Assembly (NCBI GenBank): GCA_008360955.1
Contig: LUCM01004097.1
Span: 19,630 to 83,629, forward strand
DNA length: 64,000 nt
Reading direction: 5' to 3'
Source of the DNA: Fasciolopsis buskii
Taxonomy: Eukaryota > Platyhelminthes > Trematoda > Plagiorchiida > Fasciolidae
Positions 1 through 13,300 of this stretch are shown piece after piece. Position numbers and translations under genes: made by a program. Positions within the stretch are counted from its first letter, which is position 1; each line of letters opens with the position of its first letter. The notes beneath the pieces were generated by a model. The model ran no database searches and was not told the origin of the DNA. It was given only the letters and a program-made list of their open reading frames with translations.

Positions 1-109
1 TTGTCACACAAAAACACACAAACCAAGCGTTCTGCACTAGTGAATCAACACGATAATCGTCCACTGCGAATTCAAAAGTAACTTTCAGTGTGATTATCAT
101 TTGAACAAA

Positions 110-1500
110 ATGCCACGGATCTGAGCGAACAATGGGAGCAGATCGAAGAACTCAGCAGTAAAATTCCAGGCCATGTAAATCTTGGATGTACTAGATATCT
201 TCGGCTTAATTTGCACTATTAAATGCAGACAATGATGAGATTTGTGAATACCCGAGATGGTAACTGACCGGTAGTTTGAGAAATGACTGCGAGCAGTAGT
301 GGATGGAGAAATGTAGAGAGACGGTAAAGACTATATGGATCGGAGATCTTCGTAAACCGACTGATTAAATGCACTGGTTCAGTGTAGACGAGTGTGAACC
401 AGGTGATTAGAAAACCCGACGACACACTGATTTTCATTCATGACCGTCGGCTGGTGCTGCGGGCAAAGTAATTTAGTTGTTTAACAGCTACAATGGGCCT
501 TCTACGTAACCCTGCAAATTAACCAATGCATGTGGACACTAGCCGTCCCTCGAAAATAGGGATGACGCGGGAGAGGGGATTCCTAAGCGCTTCAGGTAAG
601 CTGAAACGGATGGACTGCCCCGTCTTTATTCAAGAATGGTGGCGAAGTACTGACAACGGGATTAACAAAACTCTTGGTCATGGAAAGAGATTCCTAAGGA
701 CTGGTGTGAATCGGCGATTGCACCGATTTGCAAGCAAAATGATAGATTCCCATGTGGAAACCACAGAGGAGTAAGTTTAGTAAGCACTGCATCCAAAGTG
801 CTAGCGGGGAATATCCTCCACTGATTATCTAGTATTGGCGAAAGGTGTTTGCTTGAGAATCAAGCAGAATTCTGTCCCAGTTGGAATTGTGTTGACCGAA
901 ATTTTACTTTCCAATCGATCCTAGAACATAGGCACCTTCTGTGGAACCACAATTTTCATGTTTCTTAATTCTAAAACAGCTTTCGACTTACCGGGCTGTG
1001 CAATTATTTTGGACTGACTCTCACAAAAGGGCGTGCCACAAAAATCCGTCTCACCTGTCCCAATCTCTGCATGCGAACAGTCGGAGCCGAGTTCGTGCTT
1101 AGGGCGATGTTTCACCCGAGTTCACTGCTAGAAATGACGTTCGTCTCAGTTGCCCCCTTTCCACTTTCGTCACTGTAAGGATTACGGATATTACCCTACC
1201 CTCTTCTTAGAATAGTGGCATTGATGGTTGCTGGTACGGAAATCTGCCTGACTTAGAATATGCGGGCAACTTTTTGCTAGTAAGCCATAACCCAAGTAAG
1301 TTACGGGTTCTTGTCGATTGTCTCAACAAGAAGACAATGTTTGGGATGTGCCTTTTACCGTGGCAGGCGGGTAAAAGAAGCGAGTAAATTTCCCATTTTA
1401 CTTGCCTACGGTTGATATTTTCAATCATGTACGAAAATGAGTTGGCAAAGGTGAATATTGTCATTGAAATCCCATGTGAAAAACACAAATGAATTTCCTT
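110..1500 (+). mobile_element. Decayed RTE-like non-LTR retrotransposon (reverse transcriptase region)
   Basis: The three plus frames, read piecewise, give the ordered landmarks of a non-LTR reverse transcriptase. Around 681-737 is WKEIPKDWCESAIAPICK and around 751-812 GNHRGVSLVSTASKVLAG, the usual 'W..I.PI.K...NHRG.SL...SK.L' blocks. Around 845-965 comes ENQAEFCP...LEHRHLLWNHN, then a block resembling the 'AFDS..R..LW..L..KG.P' region at 980-1060. Around 1235-1300 is LPDLEYAGNFLLVSHNPSKL, aligned to the catalytic YADD block but reading YAGN. Frames change repeatedly and several stops interrupt, so the copy is dead. The 5' part (110-480) may hold the endonuclease-RT linker and the element may begin before the window; similarity fades after about 1500-1790. 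Class assignment to RTE-like elements comes from memory of family motifs. What I see directly is the motif order; the class is inference. Confidence 0.72.
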
Positions 1501-2261
1501 TTCCAGTGTCTCGAATAGTTATACGTCTGATATCCTGAAATGTTTTGCGAAACATCAGAACACTTGCATTGTGCAAGCAAAATAGTTGGATTGCTGCAAA
1601 ACCGAGCCTGGTGAAACTGTCGATCAGAGAATATATTCGCAGTGGTGATGCGCACTAACGTATCAAATTTCCTTGTCTTTTGGGCCACAAAAGGATTGTG
1701 AAATTGCTGCATTTTTGTGCTCCCATTCGAAGCCTTTTTATCACGCACAAGCGTGAAGCGAACTACAAACAACTATCGCATTCAGGTTGGTGAATGTTTC
1801 TCAGTTTCGCAATATTTTTGTTATAATTTGGTGGTAAACCAAATTGTGCATCACATCGTTGAGGAACACTAGAACTTTACAGGCAAGACTACTTTGAATG
1901 AAAACATATGACGAGGTAATTTGTGGCGTGACTGCAGTGTGCCAACTTTAAGCAAACATGTATTTGACAAAATTGATCTGACTACCGGGCATCGACTGTT
2001 GCCATTCCTGTTGTCTGTTTTCATTTTCATACCAATATGCGCTTAAATCACGTGAAAAGTACCCTATCTTTACGCGAGATTCCTTTCTTCGGTTTCGAAA
2101 TGTTTCACTCAAGAACTCGATGGAACAACCTTGATCCACTAAATGACTCTTGGGAAGGAGAATCGTGAGTCGGAAACTTGAAGTGCAACATAACCGGCTA
2201 AATTCTCACTGGGTCAGGTGTACTAGGGATCTGGAGAAAATCGAATTGCCATCTGCCAGTT

Positions 2262-2342
2262 AAGTACCCTGTGCATCTGGGATTCGAGCCGTTGACCCGC
2301 CTGTTAAAAGATGCTTAATCCTTTTGACCACTGCTCTAAAAA
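2262..2342 (-). mobile_element. tRNA-like SINE head
   Basis: On the minus strand an internal RNA polymerase III A box (TGGTCAAAAGG, 2330-2320) fits TRGYNNARNNG exactly. A B box (GGCTCGAATCC, 2290-2280) has one mismatch to GGTTCGANTCC. Their spacing is that of a tRNA. A good acceptor stem is not obvious, and the anticodon arm is irregular, so this is more likely the head of a tRNA-derived SINE or a tRNA pseudogene than a working tRNA. Confidence 0.5.
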
Positions 2343-3530
2343 TGAGCGTGCATATCTTTGGCCGGCAGTCGGCTATTCTTTCATCATGTGCCACCATAAA
2401 TTTTATCTTATGCACGTTTCAGGCCGGATAAAAAGTGCCCCAGAATTTCCATTGAATATTGCGTGCGTGTATTAAATTGACACATTGATGACATTTCGGT
2501 TGCGCATCTGGTCATCAAAAACCCGCATCGTCAGCGTTGACATTGATCACATGAATATGGACAAACGTGCGTCAACTTTTCATCAACTTTCTAGTTTGGA
2601 TGAATTCTGAGGTCGATTTGCAGTAGAAGCAAGTATGAGTGGTTGTTTCTACCTACGGGTATCGCCTAAACGACGGAACTTTCACCACTTTCACTGTTGC
2701 CAAATGTCATTTGCGCTTTGCTTTCTGAGCTTTAACCGAAACTTTTAAAGAGTTTCGAAAACATATTCGTTCAATTGATTTCAAATATCAGCTAGATGTG
2801 TCCAATCACATTGTCATTCACTTTTTGCTCCTCATCAAACGCCAGAACGGTTTGTGTTCTTTGTTATTTTGGAGCGCTGACCTCGTCGTTCAGTTTATGG
2901 AACTCGGTGAGCATGATGAAATGAACGAACAAATAACCATAGAAAGAGTATGGAAAAACTTTTTCCCTCACGATCTTGGGGTCAGTCGCCTGAACGCCAG
3001 ATTTCTGATAACAAGATTGGCCCTTAAATCATGCATCTATTCCGTCCTCTAAAACTAGCATAAAATTTAGAACTATATGACCTGGCATTTGGGTAAAACA
3101 CTAAAACTTTGGTGAGCTGAGATGGACGGACGTAGCCAAATTAATCCGTTAACCGAAGATCTTACCAAAAGCCAGTATTTCGCAGTTTGAGTGGTTTGAC
3201 CCCCAATGACTAGAAAAATTTGTTACTTTTAACGAAGATTTACTTCATTCTTTTGGGATTTTAATAGAAATGCCTATAAACCAAGGTTTGAGCATCGCTG
3301 TCCGATTTAGGAGAATTCCTTAAGATATTCACTTCTGACGGAAGGTTGGTTTCCGTTGGCATATTAGGGTAATTTTTCCAAGTTGCTTATTTGTTTCTCA
3401 GCCGATGTTCACCGCGTGACGTTTTCTTGATTAGTTACTGGGATAGGGTATGAGACTCCAGCTAAAAAAACATGTCCACAGAGCACACCTGTACAAAGCA
3501 GATTGGCAAGCAGGCGAGTTTGCATTGACC

Positions 3531-3560
3531 CATATATATGCATATATATATATATATATG
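3531..3560. repeat. AT dinucleotide microsatellite
   Basis: A nearly uninterrupted run of AT/TA dinucleotides, broken once by ATGC. Confidence 0.9.
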
Positions 3561-5173
3561 CCAATGCAACTGCGTAACTGACTAAAACTAGGTGATGCAA
3601 CAAAGCACATCAGTGACGGGTTCTGACGGGCAGCTGGTTTGCGTGCATAGTTTGCTACTTCGTTCACGTCCAGCCTCCAGAAAAACCGGTACAGCATGCT
3701 TTCTAAATTCAATAGTCCTCGTCATTATTCGCTGCAACTAACAGATTTAGTTAAGCATAGGTTTGTCCCGGTATGGATAGGGAAGGCTGAAAAAGTGCTT
3801 CATCCGCATCGATTTCTGAAGGACTCAGAAGATCAATCACACTTTTTTCCCACTTGCGGATCATGTGTAAAACCACATTGCGCTATTTGAAAGCTAGGAA
3901 ATTTATGAATCCCTCTACAGTCATAAATCTCTTCAGATAGAAGAAACCATCTCCGGGACCATTTATCTGTTAGGATTATTTGCACACATTCATTTGGTTG
4001 TTCACTAACATTGTGTAGGCATGACCCTAAGATTATAATGGTTGCAAAGCAGCCGCCTATTGGACAATCCATTGTGCCAATGATAACTGACCAGACTGGA
4101 GGTTTCTCCACCAAAAGGCGAGAAAAACCACAAGACTGATTTGTTGCCAATGGTCCGATTATGTAATCTCCATTCATCTGATTCCTTGGTAAACCGAAAA
4201 AGTTTGAGAATTCCCAGTTCGCTACAAAACAACGAATTGGTAGATCTAATGACAGTTATCGTGAGGCAGATATTTCGATAATGATCTGAATGGTAGCTTT
4301 CATTTACCCTCCCAGAAGACGTTTATTCCCGTAGCCTATCACTGATTTCCGAAACACCAGGCAAGTCAAGGCTGAAATACGGATTTGTTTGAACAAATTT
4401 GCTCCTTGGTCAGCTTTGGTCAAGGGTGATGAAGCGTTTCCATTGGTCAGTTGCCTTGTGTCGCATACATTGGCAACTGCGCAGATATCTCGTAATCCAT
4501 GAACTGTATTCATAATCAATGCCTCAGGTGTAGATGATCAGCTAGCCAAGTGAGTAGACTTGAATAATCTTGCTGATTCATTCAGCTTTTATAGAATTTT
4601 CCCTTGATTCCCGAAAATAAGTGTTTCGGTCTTGTGGTGTGGGGGAATAGTTCTTCCCGTTGTACTTAATGAAAAACTTTCATGACTTAGTGAATCAAAC
4701 TTCCAGACAATTCACTGAACCCCTAATAGCAAACTGCTTTCGAGCCCACTAGATTCTTCTTGATCGAGGAATACGTTAACAGAAGAAGTGGCTGGGTGTG
4801 AGATTGATGTCACTGGCCCTTGAGAGGTCTGTCTCTAGTGCCTTCATTTTCTGATAAAATAGCGTTTTTGGCTTTCTCTTCTAAGCTAATCATGGTCGAA
4901 AGAATTCAGCCAGGAGGGATTAATGTAATCGTGTCCTCGGCTAAAGTAGCCCATGATGGGGTTCTGTTCACCGTCAGGCAGACGACATGGGCCAAATTTC
5001 ACTTTTAGAACCGGGCTTGCTGACATGTCATTCTTAGACGATAGAGGGATATAAATATATATGGTATACTTAATTATAAATGCACTAAACGGAAAATCAT
5101 TTCTAATGAAATACTATCGTACGGAATAATTATAATAAACAAACGTACTTAAGACGTACAAGTATGACGTAAT

Positions 5174-5320
5174 GTGTTGAAGTTGAACAACCATTTGTGA
5201 GCCTTTCCGGTTGCTTAATGACTACAGTGTTTGACACAAAATTGTTCATCTCGAGTCCTCGTCACAGTTTGGATGTGCACTGCTAGTCATTCCTACCACG
5301 AAGGACAGCCGTACAGTGAG
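5174..5320 (+). mobile_element. SINE family 2, degenerate copy
   Basis: The segment follows the same order as the copies at 21.9 and 54.35 kb. It has a 'GAAGTTGAACAACC' leader, then a tRNA-like stretch (TTCCGGTTGCTTAATGACTA corresponds to the 'CCGGTAGCGTAATGGCTA' A-box region), and an 'AAATTGTTCATC' stretch. A 'GGATGTGCACTGCTAGTCATTCCTACCA' type tail follows and ends in GCCGTACAGTG. The A box is damaged (TTGCTTAATGA), so this copy is unlikely to be transcribed by Pol III. Confidence 0.5.
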
Positions 5321-5329
5321 CACAACTTT

Positions 5330-8300
5330 GAAAGTTCATGGTGGAGAATTTTATAAATCGCAAGACATTCTACTACTGACATCTGCAATTTAGGAATGAC
5401 AGAAAGGGAACCAGTACGCTTCCCCAAACAAATGCATTGTGTCCAAAATGCTGCCGAATTGCCAACGAAAATACGAAACTGTGAAAGTGTTTGTACAGCG
5501 AAAAGAGAGGCCAGTTGTTGAGATAATTTTTGTCGCTTTCTCTAGCATTTTCTCTTTGTAACTGTTAATTACCAGAGGCAGACGCTTCTCCGTTCTCGCG
5601 TTAACATTCCAAACATTTGTTCTTTTATGGTCGGGGGAAAAAAGAAAGTTCTGTCTAAAAACCGTGCGTTAGGCGGCAAAACGAAAACCGCTAAATGATG
5701 AAATTGCGAAAATAGATTGGAAATAGATTAAAAAAAACCGTATCTGCTTTTACTTGGAATTGATTCATTAAAAATTACTCGTCACTAAGCCTCCGAGAAC
5801 GTTGAACACGACCATTCCCGAGTTCCAGCGGCAGTCACTTTGCTAAATTTCTCTTTCAAAATTTGGTGCAGATTGTCGTGGATTTGGTAAAAAATGCAGT
5901 GAAAGTGATTTTCCCAAACACATTGTCGTGTGTCGTTTGGGCGTACACGTCGGTTCATAAAAGAAACACGAATATCGGAAGATTAAATTACTTGTCTAAA
6001 CTTGTCGTTGGTGTAGATAGCACCAGCAAGGACTATTCTACCATTGGATATCCACGCTTTCATATGTCCTACACACAAGCTAACGCATGTGTTGCCCCCA
6101 TCCCGGGGCTGTCATCGTCATCGAAAGATATTTATGCATTTCGCCCAAAATGTGTTACACCCCTAGGGATAAAATTGCGGTTTGTTTCCGCCTATCATCA
6201 TTCTTCTATCTTGGCATACGCGAAATAAACAAGAATAACAAATAATTGGGCAAATATGTCTTTTTTTTAAAAGTAAGACAAACTTATCGGATTTGCTATC
6301 TGTCAGCTGCTCACTCGTCTGTTCATCTCTCCCTCTCGCTCTCTCTTCCGCTGCGTTACGCCGTGTTCGCAGTCGAGTACATGGACGTGTGCTTACACGC
6401 GCACATCATAATGCCTGTGATTCATTATTATGCCGCATATGCATACAAAATCAGAAAAAAAAGAAACAGACGACATAGTCGGTTATTAATTAGATACAGA
6501 TAGTCAGATAAACTGTCCGAGACGGAAATTCGTTTACCAGGCACGTTTGATGACACTTCGTGATATCCTCGTTCTGGTTGTTTTGTCTCTCAGGGGATCT
6601 ATTGGTTGAAATCTCTTTTTGAATGTTCGTTTCTGTTTTTGAAATGGTGTATAATAACGGGGATTATTACCACCAATTTGTTCTCAGGCCTGATTACTTA
6701 ATTTTCGTCTAACCAAACAATAGACATATAATGAAAGGAAAAGTAAAGCCAGTTTCCTAGTGTACTCTTACTTGAATCATTAGTGGCTTGAACGGATGAG
6801 AAGTCAGTTATTAAATTACATAGTGACTAACCACAGGTCAGCAAGAGATACTTTCAGAAAAAGGATAGAAGATCGGAAAATGAGGACTCTTGGTGTTATC
6901 GATGTGTTTCGTCCTCCTGCGGGAAATTTCGTTCCTCCATCCGCAAGTCAAACCGACTACCGACTACCGCAGATTCTTTTAGTCGACATTTATTTTGAAT
7001 TGCAGATTAGGAAATAAATAACACGAAGGTAACTTGATACTTGGAGAATGAATCTAATGTGACATTGACATAAAATACATACGCTGGAAAGGGCACCCGT
7101 TTTTCTCGTCCGCACATTTCTCATGTTCCCACTAATCTAGACTGATCGGCCGGAACAAATGCACATGCCGAAGTGTATTGTTCTATAGACCGAAAACGGT
7201 ACACTTAGTCTGAAAGTCTTAACAATTCTTTCCTCCGCGGGAGAAAAAAACGAGAGTACAACTAGCTCCAGCTGCAGTGCGACAAAAGGGTGCCACGGCC
7301 TTTATTGTCAAAACAATGACCAGTTTATCATATGCATAATAACCACGGACGCATATATGATATGGCTCCGGTTTGATTCGTACATTTTTTTCCTCTCGTG
7401 TGAAGGTTTCTTTTTCGAAAGATATTCCAGAATTTGGCAAATCGTGTGCCATGTGACTTACTATTGGGAAATATTTCTATTAAAACCATGTGTGATGTTC
7501 ACGGAAGTTAAAGTCAGCCAACTTTTCTGCTGAAACCTCTCGGATCGCAGTTTTCAATCACACTTTTCTCATCAAGGAAACACAACGTTTAAGTCTTTCG
7601 AATAATTATCAAAGTAACTTATCGAGTGTCTTTTGCCTGCCACCCAAGGTGACCTTTCAAAAAATTCCACAATTTAGGCTTTAATTAGGTAGACGGTAAA
7701 GTGCATGGGTTTTGCCGGAAGCAAATGACTGTCTGCTTCGGGGTCCCGCCTGGGAGTAGCTAGACTGGCTAATGCTACATAGGTACATCTGATAAACGAC
7801 TATAATCAGAGTGTGGGTGACTTTCCCTTTCAACCATATACTTATATAACTGTACACATCGAAAATCTAAATTTTGGGTTACAAGTCGTGTGTGACTGAA
7901 ATCTGGTCCTAATTTATCGAGAAAAAGGTCTAGGATTAATCTCTATATTAGGGTTCTTTATGTAAACTCGCTCTCGGACCAGGTGTAGAACGATCCAGAC
8001 AAAATCATAGTTTCAAATCGTTCAACCGGAATTTTAGAACTTCCGTACTGTTGAACTTTGGGGGATTTTACTCCCGTTTAGCGCTACACGACTAATGACG
8101 CTTTATGTCATCTTTTTTCGTCATAAAATCGTGTGTACTGTTTTTGGAAAAGAAAATGACAGCTGCACATTTTGCGATGCGGAAAAGAGAAGATAGGGAA
8201 CAAGGAAGGTTTTTAACTCGAAGGAAAATGGTTTAGCATCACTGAATTCAATCATCTCGTTGGTACTCGTTAGACAGACAACAAGGTGGGAGCAGAAGTG

Positions 8301-9740
8301 AGGTGCCTAATCCAAATTCGCGTTTGGCATAAGCAGCCAGTTCAACAAATGTACTACTGAGACCGAAAAGAAGCATGATTTTTATTGAATTGGATTATAG
8401 GAGCTTTAAAATACACACGCCTCGAAATACGGCAGAACTGGTGACCTTTGACCTAACGTACAGTTCTCCTTCTCGCTTCAGCCATTCTATCATTCAGAAG
8501 TTGCATTCCCGACCTATTTGATCATACCAGACACATTTGAACCGTTGGTCACACGAACATGCGAAAAAAATGCTACACGAACAGTCAGGCTACCCTTCAT
8601 GAAACTTGTCTGCATCAGCAGATAGTCGGTGACACAATTTCCACCTTGGTATAGCTGTTCTTTTAAATATTTCCTTCATTTGGGCTTCCTTTATTACTAA
8701 AAAAATGGTTCACCTCATTTACGGAACGTGTGATACGGCCGACTGCCAGCTTCCAAGTGAGAAAATGGATCGGCAGTGAGTTGGTTTAAACCGGAGACCT
8801 CATCGTTGAATCGTGACGGGTTCGACTATTTGACCGAACCTGTTGAGTAAATTTCGACCAAACTAATGCAAGAATTCCTGATTTCTTGTATCCGTTTTTC
8901 ATGGCCAGATACATGGCTGACGAGTCCAACAGATCGTGGGACAACTTTGCTTGGCTATTTTCGTGCACAAGGCCTCATGGCCAAATCGATGACTTTTTTT
9001 CGCGCAAGCAAATCAAATTTGTCAAGGTCAACGTGGCATGGTAATTCGTTGAGAACTCCTTAGTTTTCCCCCGTGAGCAAAACAGTAGTCTAATATCTCG
9101 TAAAATGTATCGAGTTGCAGTGCATTTGTATTAGATTTCAGAAAAATGTTTTGAAGTAAATGGGACAATTGTTTTCACAGGGAAGTTTCATCCTGACAAA
9201 ACCTTGAATTCGCAAAAGCCAGCCCATTAGAAGTGGAACTATTTAGTCACGTGAAATATAAAAATGATTAGTGGGACTGAGTAACACTCATCCAACGGCT
9301 GATGATCCAATTACCCTTGATGTTAAATGAACAAAACACAACACGAATAAAAGAGGAAACACAGTACCTGTCTTACCTGGTACCAGGTAATCAAGTTGGC
9401 GTAAACTTCCACTTTGCGGTAACCATGTGCTTTTGTGTGCGCCATAGATTGCACGGCAATGATTCATAAAATAACCTTCTCGTGAACGCATACTATGTGA
9501 AAGGAAAGTTCAACAGTTCGTAGTGTCTGAAGATTATGCCAGCACATAATAAATACGGGTAGCCAGGCTAAAAATTCCAAATAAATTCATCTTATTTACT
9601 GCGAAATCCGAGACGAACACTTTAGAAGCCATTTGTTAAAGCTGTTCGAAGTGGCCTTCAGCAAATTGGATCTCCAAGCAGACAAGGCCCTGTTCCTGAT
9701 TGTTTTGACTACAAAAGCAACGGTGTACTTGGTATTCGTT
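5330..9740. other. Intergenic or intronic sequence without a supported gene
   Basis: I see no motif, repeat family or spliced frame that I can support. A pyrimidine-rich CTCT tract lies at about 6325-6355. The 121-codon open frame at 5863-6228 (+) has no distinctive composition. Confidence 0.45.
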
Positions 9741-9746
9741 ACTTAC

Positions 9747-10375
9747 TGTAAGCGGACAAATTATGCTTGTACCGACTGGCATATTTGTTATCCGACTAAC
9801 TTTGGTTTCTGAAAATAATTAGTATTTTCAATTGTGTGCCATGAGCTAAAAATCACCAATACAAAGTCAAACTTGAATGTAGAATTTCGGTACATGTTAG
9901 AACATCTCGTACCCCAAATTGGCAATAAGACTTTGGTCCGTTCAAAGCCTGAATCAAAGAGAGACCAGAGCGAAGAAATGTCTTTTTGAATGAACAGTTG
10001 CTAATCTTATGCGTATTGATCGTCAACTTAGTTTGTCACCAAACACGTTTCCTGTTAAGTCGCCAAAGTACCTTAGTGTCGGATTTTCGATCTGACAAAT
10101 CAACCCTTAACGAATATCACTACTAACAACGAAAACTGCACTTATTTCATTTCACACATTAGAAATTGCTTTACACAATTCTATTGTCCTTTTATATGAA
10201 ACCGTATGAATGTATTTGTACACCGTCGCAACCTGTCTGCTGATAGCTTTTTGTTTTAGTATCAGGAACACTATCACTCAAGAAACACTTACTGAACTGT
10301 CGGCAAATAGCGTGAACAGAGCGTCAGTTGCTTGCATATGTCATTAATCATCCGGCTGTGACCTTCCAATTTTCC
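9747..10375 (-). CDS. Candidate spliced gene, internal exons; product unknown
   Basis: Reading the minus strand, five short exons can be joined in consistent phase: about 10375-10293, 10246-10222, 10091-10040, 9948-9913 and 9808-9747. Their introns are about 46, 130, 91 and 104 nt. The best sites are a GTAAGT donor after 10293, a TTTTCAG acceptor before 9808 and a GTAAGT donor after 9747. Peptides include MINDICKQLTLCSRYLPT, NPTLRYFGDLTGNVFG, FERTKVLLPIW and SRITNMPVGTSIICPLT. Neither end of the gene is defined. A further open segment at about 9705-9590 could be the next exon but its phase does not fit simply. I recognise no family. Exons of 25-62 nt can be chained by chance, so this model is tentative. 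Confidence 0.3.
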
Positions 10376-10379
10376 GCAT

Positions 10380-13300
10380 TTTCTTTCAACTGAATTGTTT
10401 TTTAGCAAACTTATCAGTTCCAGAAAAAAATTGTTCCCAATTCGTCAAATTTCGGTTGAAAACATTTTACAGAAAATCCATCAATTACACCCAAATAACA
10501 AAGTGTACTATCATTTCAAAACATGTTTCTCCCAAGGAAGGTCGCATATGTATTCATCCGTGAGTTCTCTTTAAACAGATCAGTTAGTAGTGAATGATTA
10601 TTCTTAATATTCTTTATTCTGAATGTGACAAATGCTTTTCTCCGTTGCCTGGGAGCAGACGAAATAGATATTGATGGTAGTTAATACAAGCGGTCATTGC
10701 AGTCTTAGAACGAATATGCGATGTAGCGTTACGAACGATTCAAGGCAAATTCAGTGGCGTTTTTCACTTCAGAAATTAAGCATCTCACCTGCAAAGCAAT
10801 AACTTGCCGTGGTCCAACCAACAAAGATTGTTCATATTAACCATTTCGTATGAGTCTTTAGCATCATCATTTTTTTGTTAAATTATTTGTATACATATAT
10901 TGGTGTATGCCTATTCACCATCGACAGCACATGTAAACAACATTATATTGTGCTACACCGACTTTAGTCCAGCATAAAAGATGAATGTCTATTCATGCCA
11001 GTCGGATTACGTTGGTTGCACCCAAACGATTGACAAGGTGAAATCAGTTTTTCAATGTCATTGTCAAATTAGTTCAGAATGGTGACAAAACTGTTCTTAG
11101 CTACCCTCTGACTAGTACATGTGGAATTTTTCTATCAAGTTCTATAGTGCGATCGATTTTGAAAGAACACCACCTCATGCACATATTGTAATGTGTATTG
11201 AGTACCTTTCTATTGATCTACAATTTGGATGGAGACGTAGGTATGTCCAGTCTTGCGAAAGTACAACAAGGTTCATCGGATTTTGAACTTTTGACGTAAA
11301 TCCGAAATAACATGGGAAATAGCGCGCACGTTGGGTTCTTGCTTTGTTTGGGTGATTATATCCTGTTTTTTTATTGCTCGGTTCTTCCGCTTACCTACCT
11401 TTACGTTGCCTTTTTTCGATAACGTATGTCATCACTTGATTGAAGTTCACTTACGCGGTGCTGTCCATGACAGGACAGTACTTTCTTAGATAGACTTCTT
11501 GTACGTTAGCTTTCATTTATCATGGGATCAGCACATGGAACATTAATCCCCTGGGAAAACAAATGTTTAACACTTGATGTGATTTGATCTGTCAATCAGG
11601 ACGAACGTGTTTCTTTGCTTTTTACCTGGGTATTGTATTCTCTCCATCAGCCGGCAGGGGAAACCTTACAAGTATTCATTTTTACTCCTAAAAAGATGGC
11701 GCGGTCAGTTTGATTGATGGGGTATCGAGATTAAGGACAAGTAATTTTTTAGCAATTTTTCATCTGAGATATTTCTTAAACAAATGAGAACACATGTTTC
11801 AAGTCTATCCGTGTTTACCTTGATGCACGCTAGTCCGTGAGTAGATCCTTTCGGGAGAGGAGTAACCGCGACTGGCTTAACATGCACATCCACGCATAAT
11901 CAAAAAATCCAGCAGAAATGCGTACCGTAAGCTGCACGGACCGGTTGGCATCTGCTCTTTAAGGTGTGGATGTCACACAATCTGTGGTAGATGATCGGCG
12001 TTGAGGCGGGGTTTGAGCTTCAACAAATCAAACCGCACAATCAACTTCGAGTCACTTAGGACGAGCATCATAGCTGCACGGACTGCTTGGTATCGTCACT
12101 GCGTTTGTAAGTGGATCCAATTGCGCAGGTATGTGCAGGTTTATGCGATTTTACATCTAGATGTGCACTGTCGCAACCCAGTAACTTTTAATGTTCAACT
12201 CAATATGGCGGTTGCAGGCCCCGGAGGGCATCTTTGCTAAATTCGATCGCCTTCAAACTTGTGTTCATATGTCGCTATAGACCATTAAGCAAATCAAGAG
12301 TTTCGTTCGACAGACTAAAGTAATAAATACCAACTAAATGAATAATGGTGATATGCATTACTTGAAGCGTTAAATAAGGTTCTTCTGATTCTTATCTCGT
12401 TTTACACGCCATTTTACGAATTCCCATTGCAAAACAAAATAACTTGGCCTATAACTGTGACACAGAGTTCAAGTTTGACCTTGATCAATATCGGATTCAC
12501 TATTATCTAATCGATTATAACCTTTCGCCGAAATGTTCGTCAAACACCAACTGTGACGCAGTAACTACAGCATCAAAGATTTACCGCATGAAAAGGAAGA
12601 GATTTGACAAATCAATGAGTGACTTAACAATCGTGATCATTGGATGGGATAAATCCGACCAACACTATTGCCCAATGAATGTTAGATATATCCAACGGGT
12701 GTTTTTGCACCAGAAATGAAATTCCCAGACATTCAGCTACCGAGGGCCCAATATAGATCACACGAGGTATATTCTCGTTCTGTGGTTCACGTTGTCTGCT
12801 CGAAGATATTTGACACGTTTGCGTAACAAAAACTGTTCCATGGCCTGTATTAGATGAATGAAAACATCTAAATGGTTCACGAGGACGATTGACAGAACGT
12901 TGGTCAACATTGTTTTCTCTGCTCACTTCATCCGAAGCGAGTTTGATTGGATAACCGATTTCTTACGTGAACACATTTCTGAACCCTTTGTACAGTAATA
13001 CCAATTTCATTGCCCAGATGTCGTAGAAACCCGTCTGAAAACGCAATGTTAATCCGTTTCTTCTACAGAAATGATGATTTCTTTTGCTTTATTTTTCTCG
13101 TTCTTTGGCGGGGAACAAAGTTTATAAAGAATCCACTAATCAGTTCGTTATTGCTGAAGAAGGTGAACAATAGGTCTCGAAGCCATCGATTTCTGTGAGC
13201 TCGTTAGCGTGATTATAAATTAGTAATGTTAGGTTATTTCCTGAAATCATCATTCTATGGGTTAACGAAACAACAAAAAGCAAATATTCGGTTATTTAAT

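Larger units (their letters stand above)
1800..5170. other. Intergenic or intronic sequence without a supported gene
   Basis: Apart from the tRNA-like head at 2.3 kb and an AT microsatellite at 3531-3560, no structure can be supported. Open stretches on the minus strand at 3833-4232 and 4304-4519, and on plus at 2798-3052, have plausible composition. None has a convincing pair of splice sites or a recognisable domain. Confidence 0.5.

Noticed and set aside
1211..1580. Two exons with acceptor CTCTTCTTAG and intron 1390-1486 encoding a host protein
   Set aside because: The peptide aligns in order with the YADD region and the following block of non-LTR reverse transcriptases, and upstream blocks match too, so it is a retrotransposon relic.
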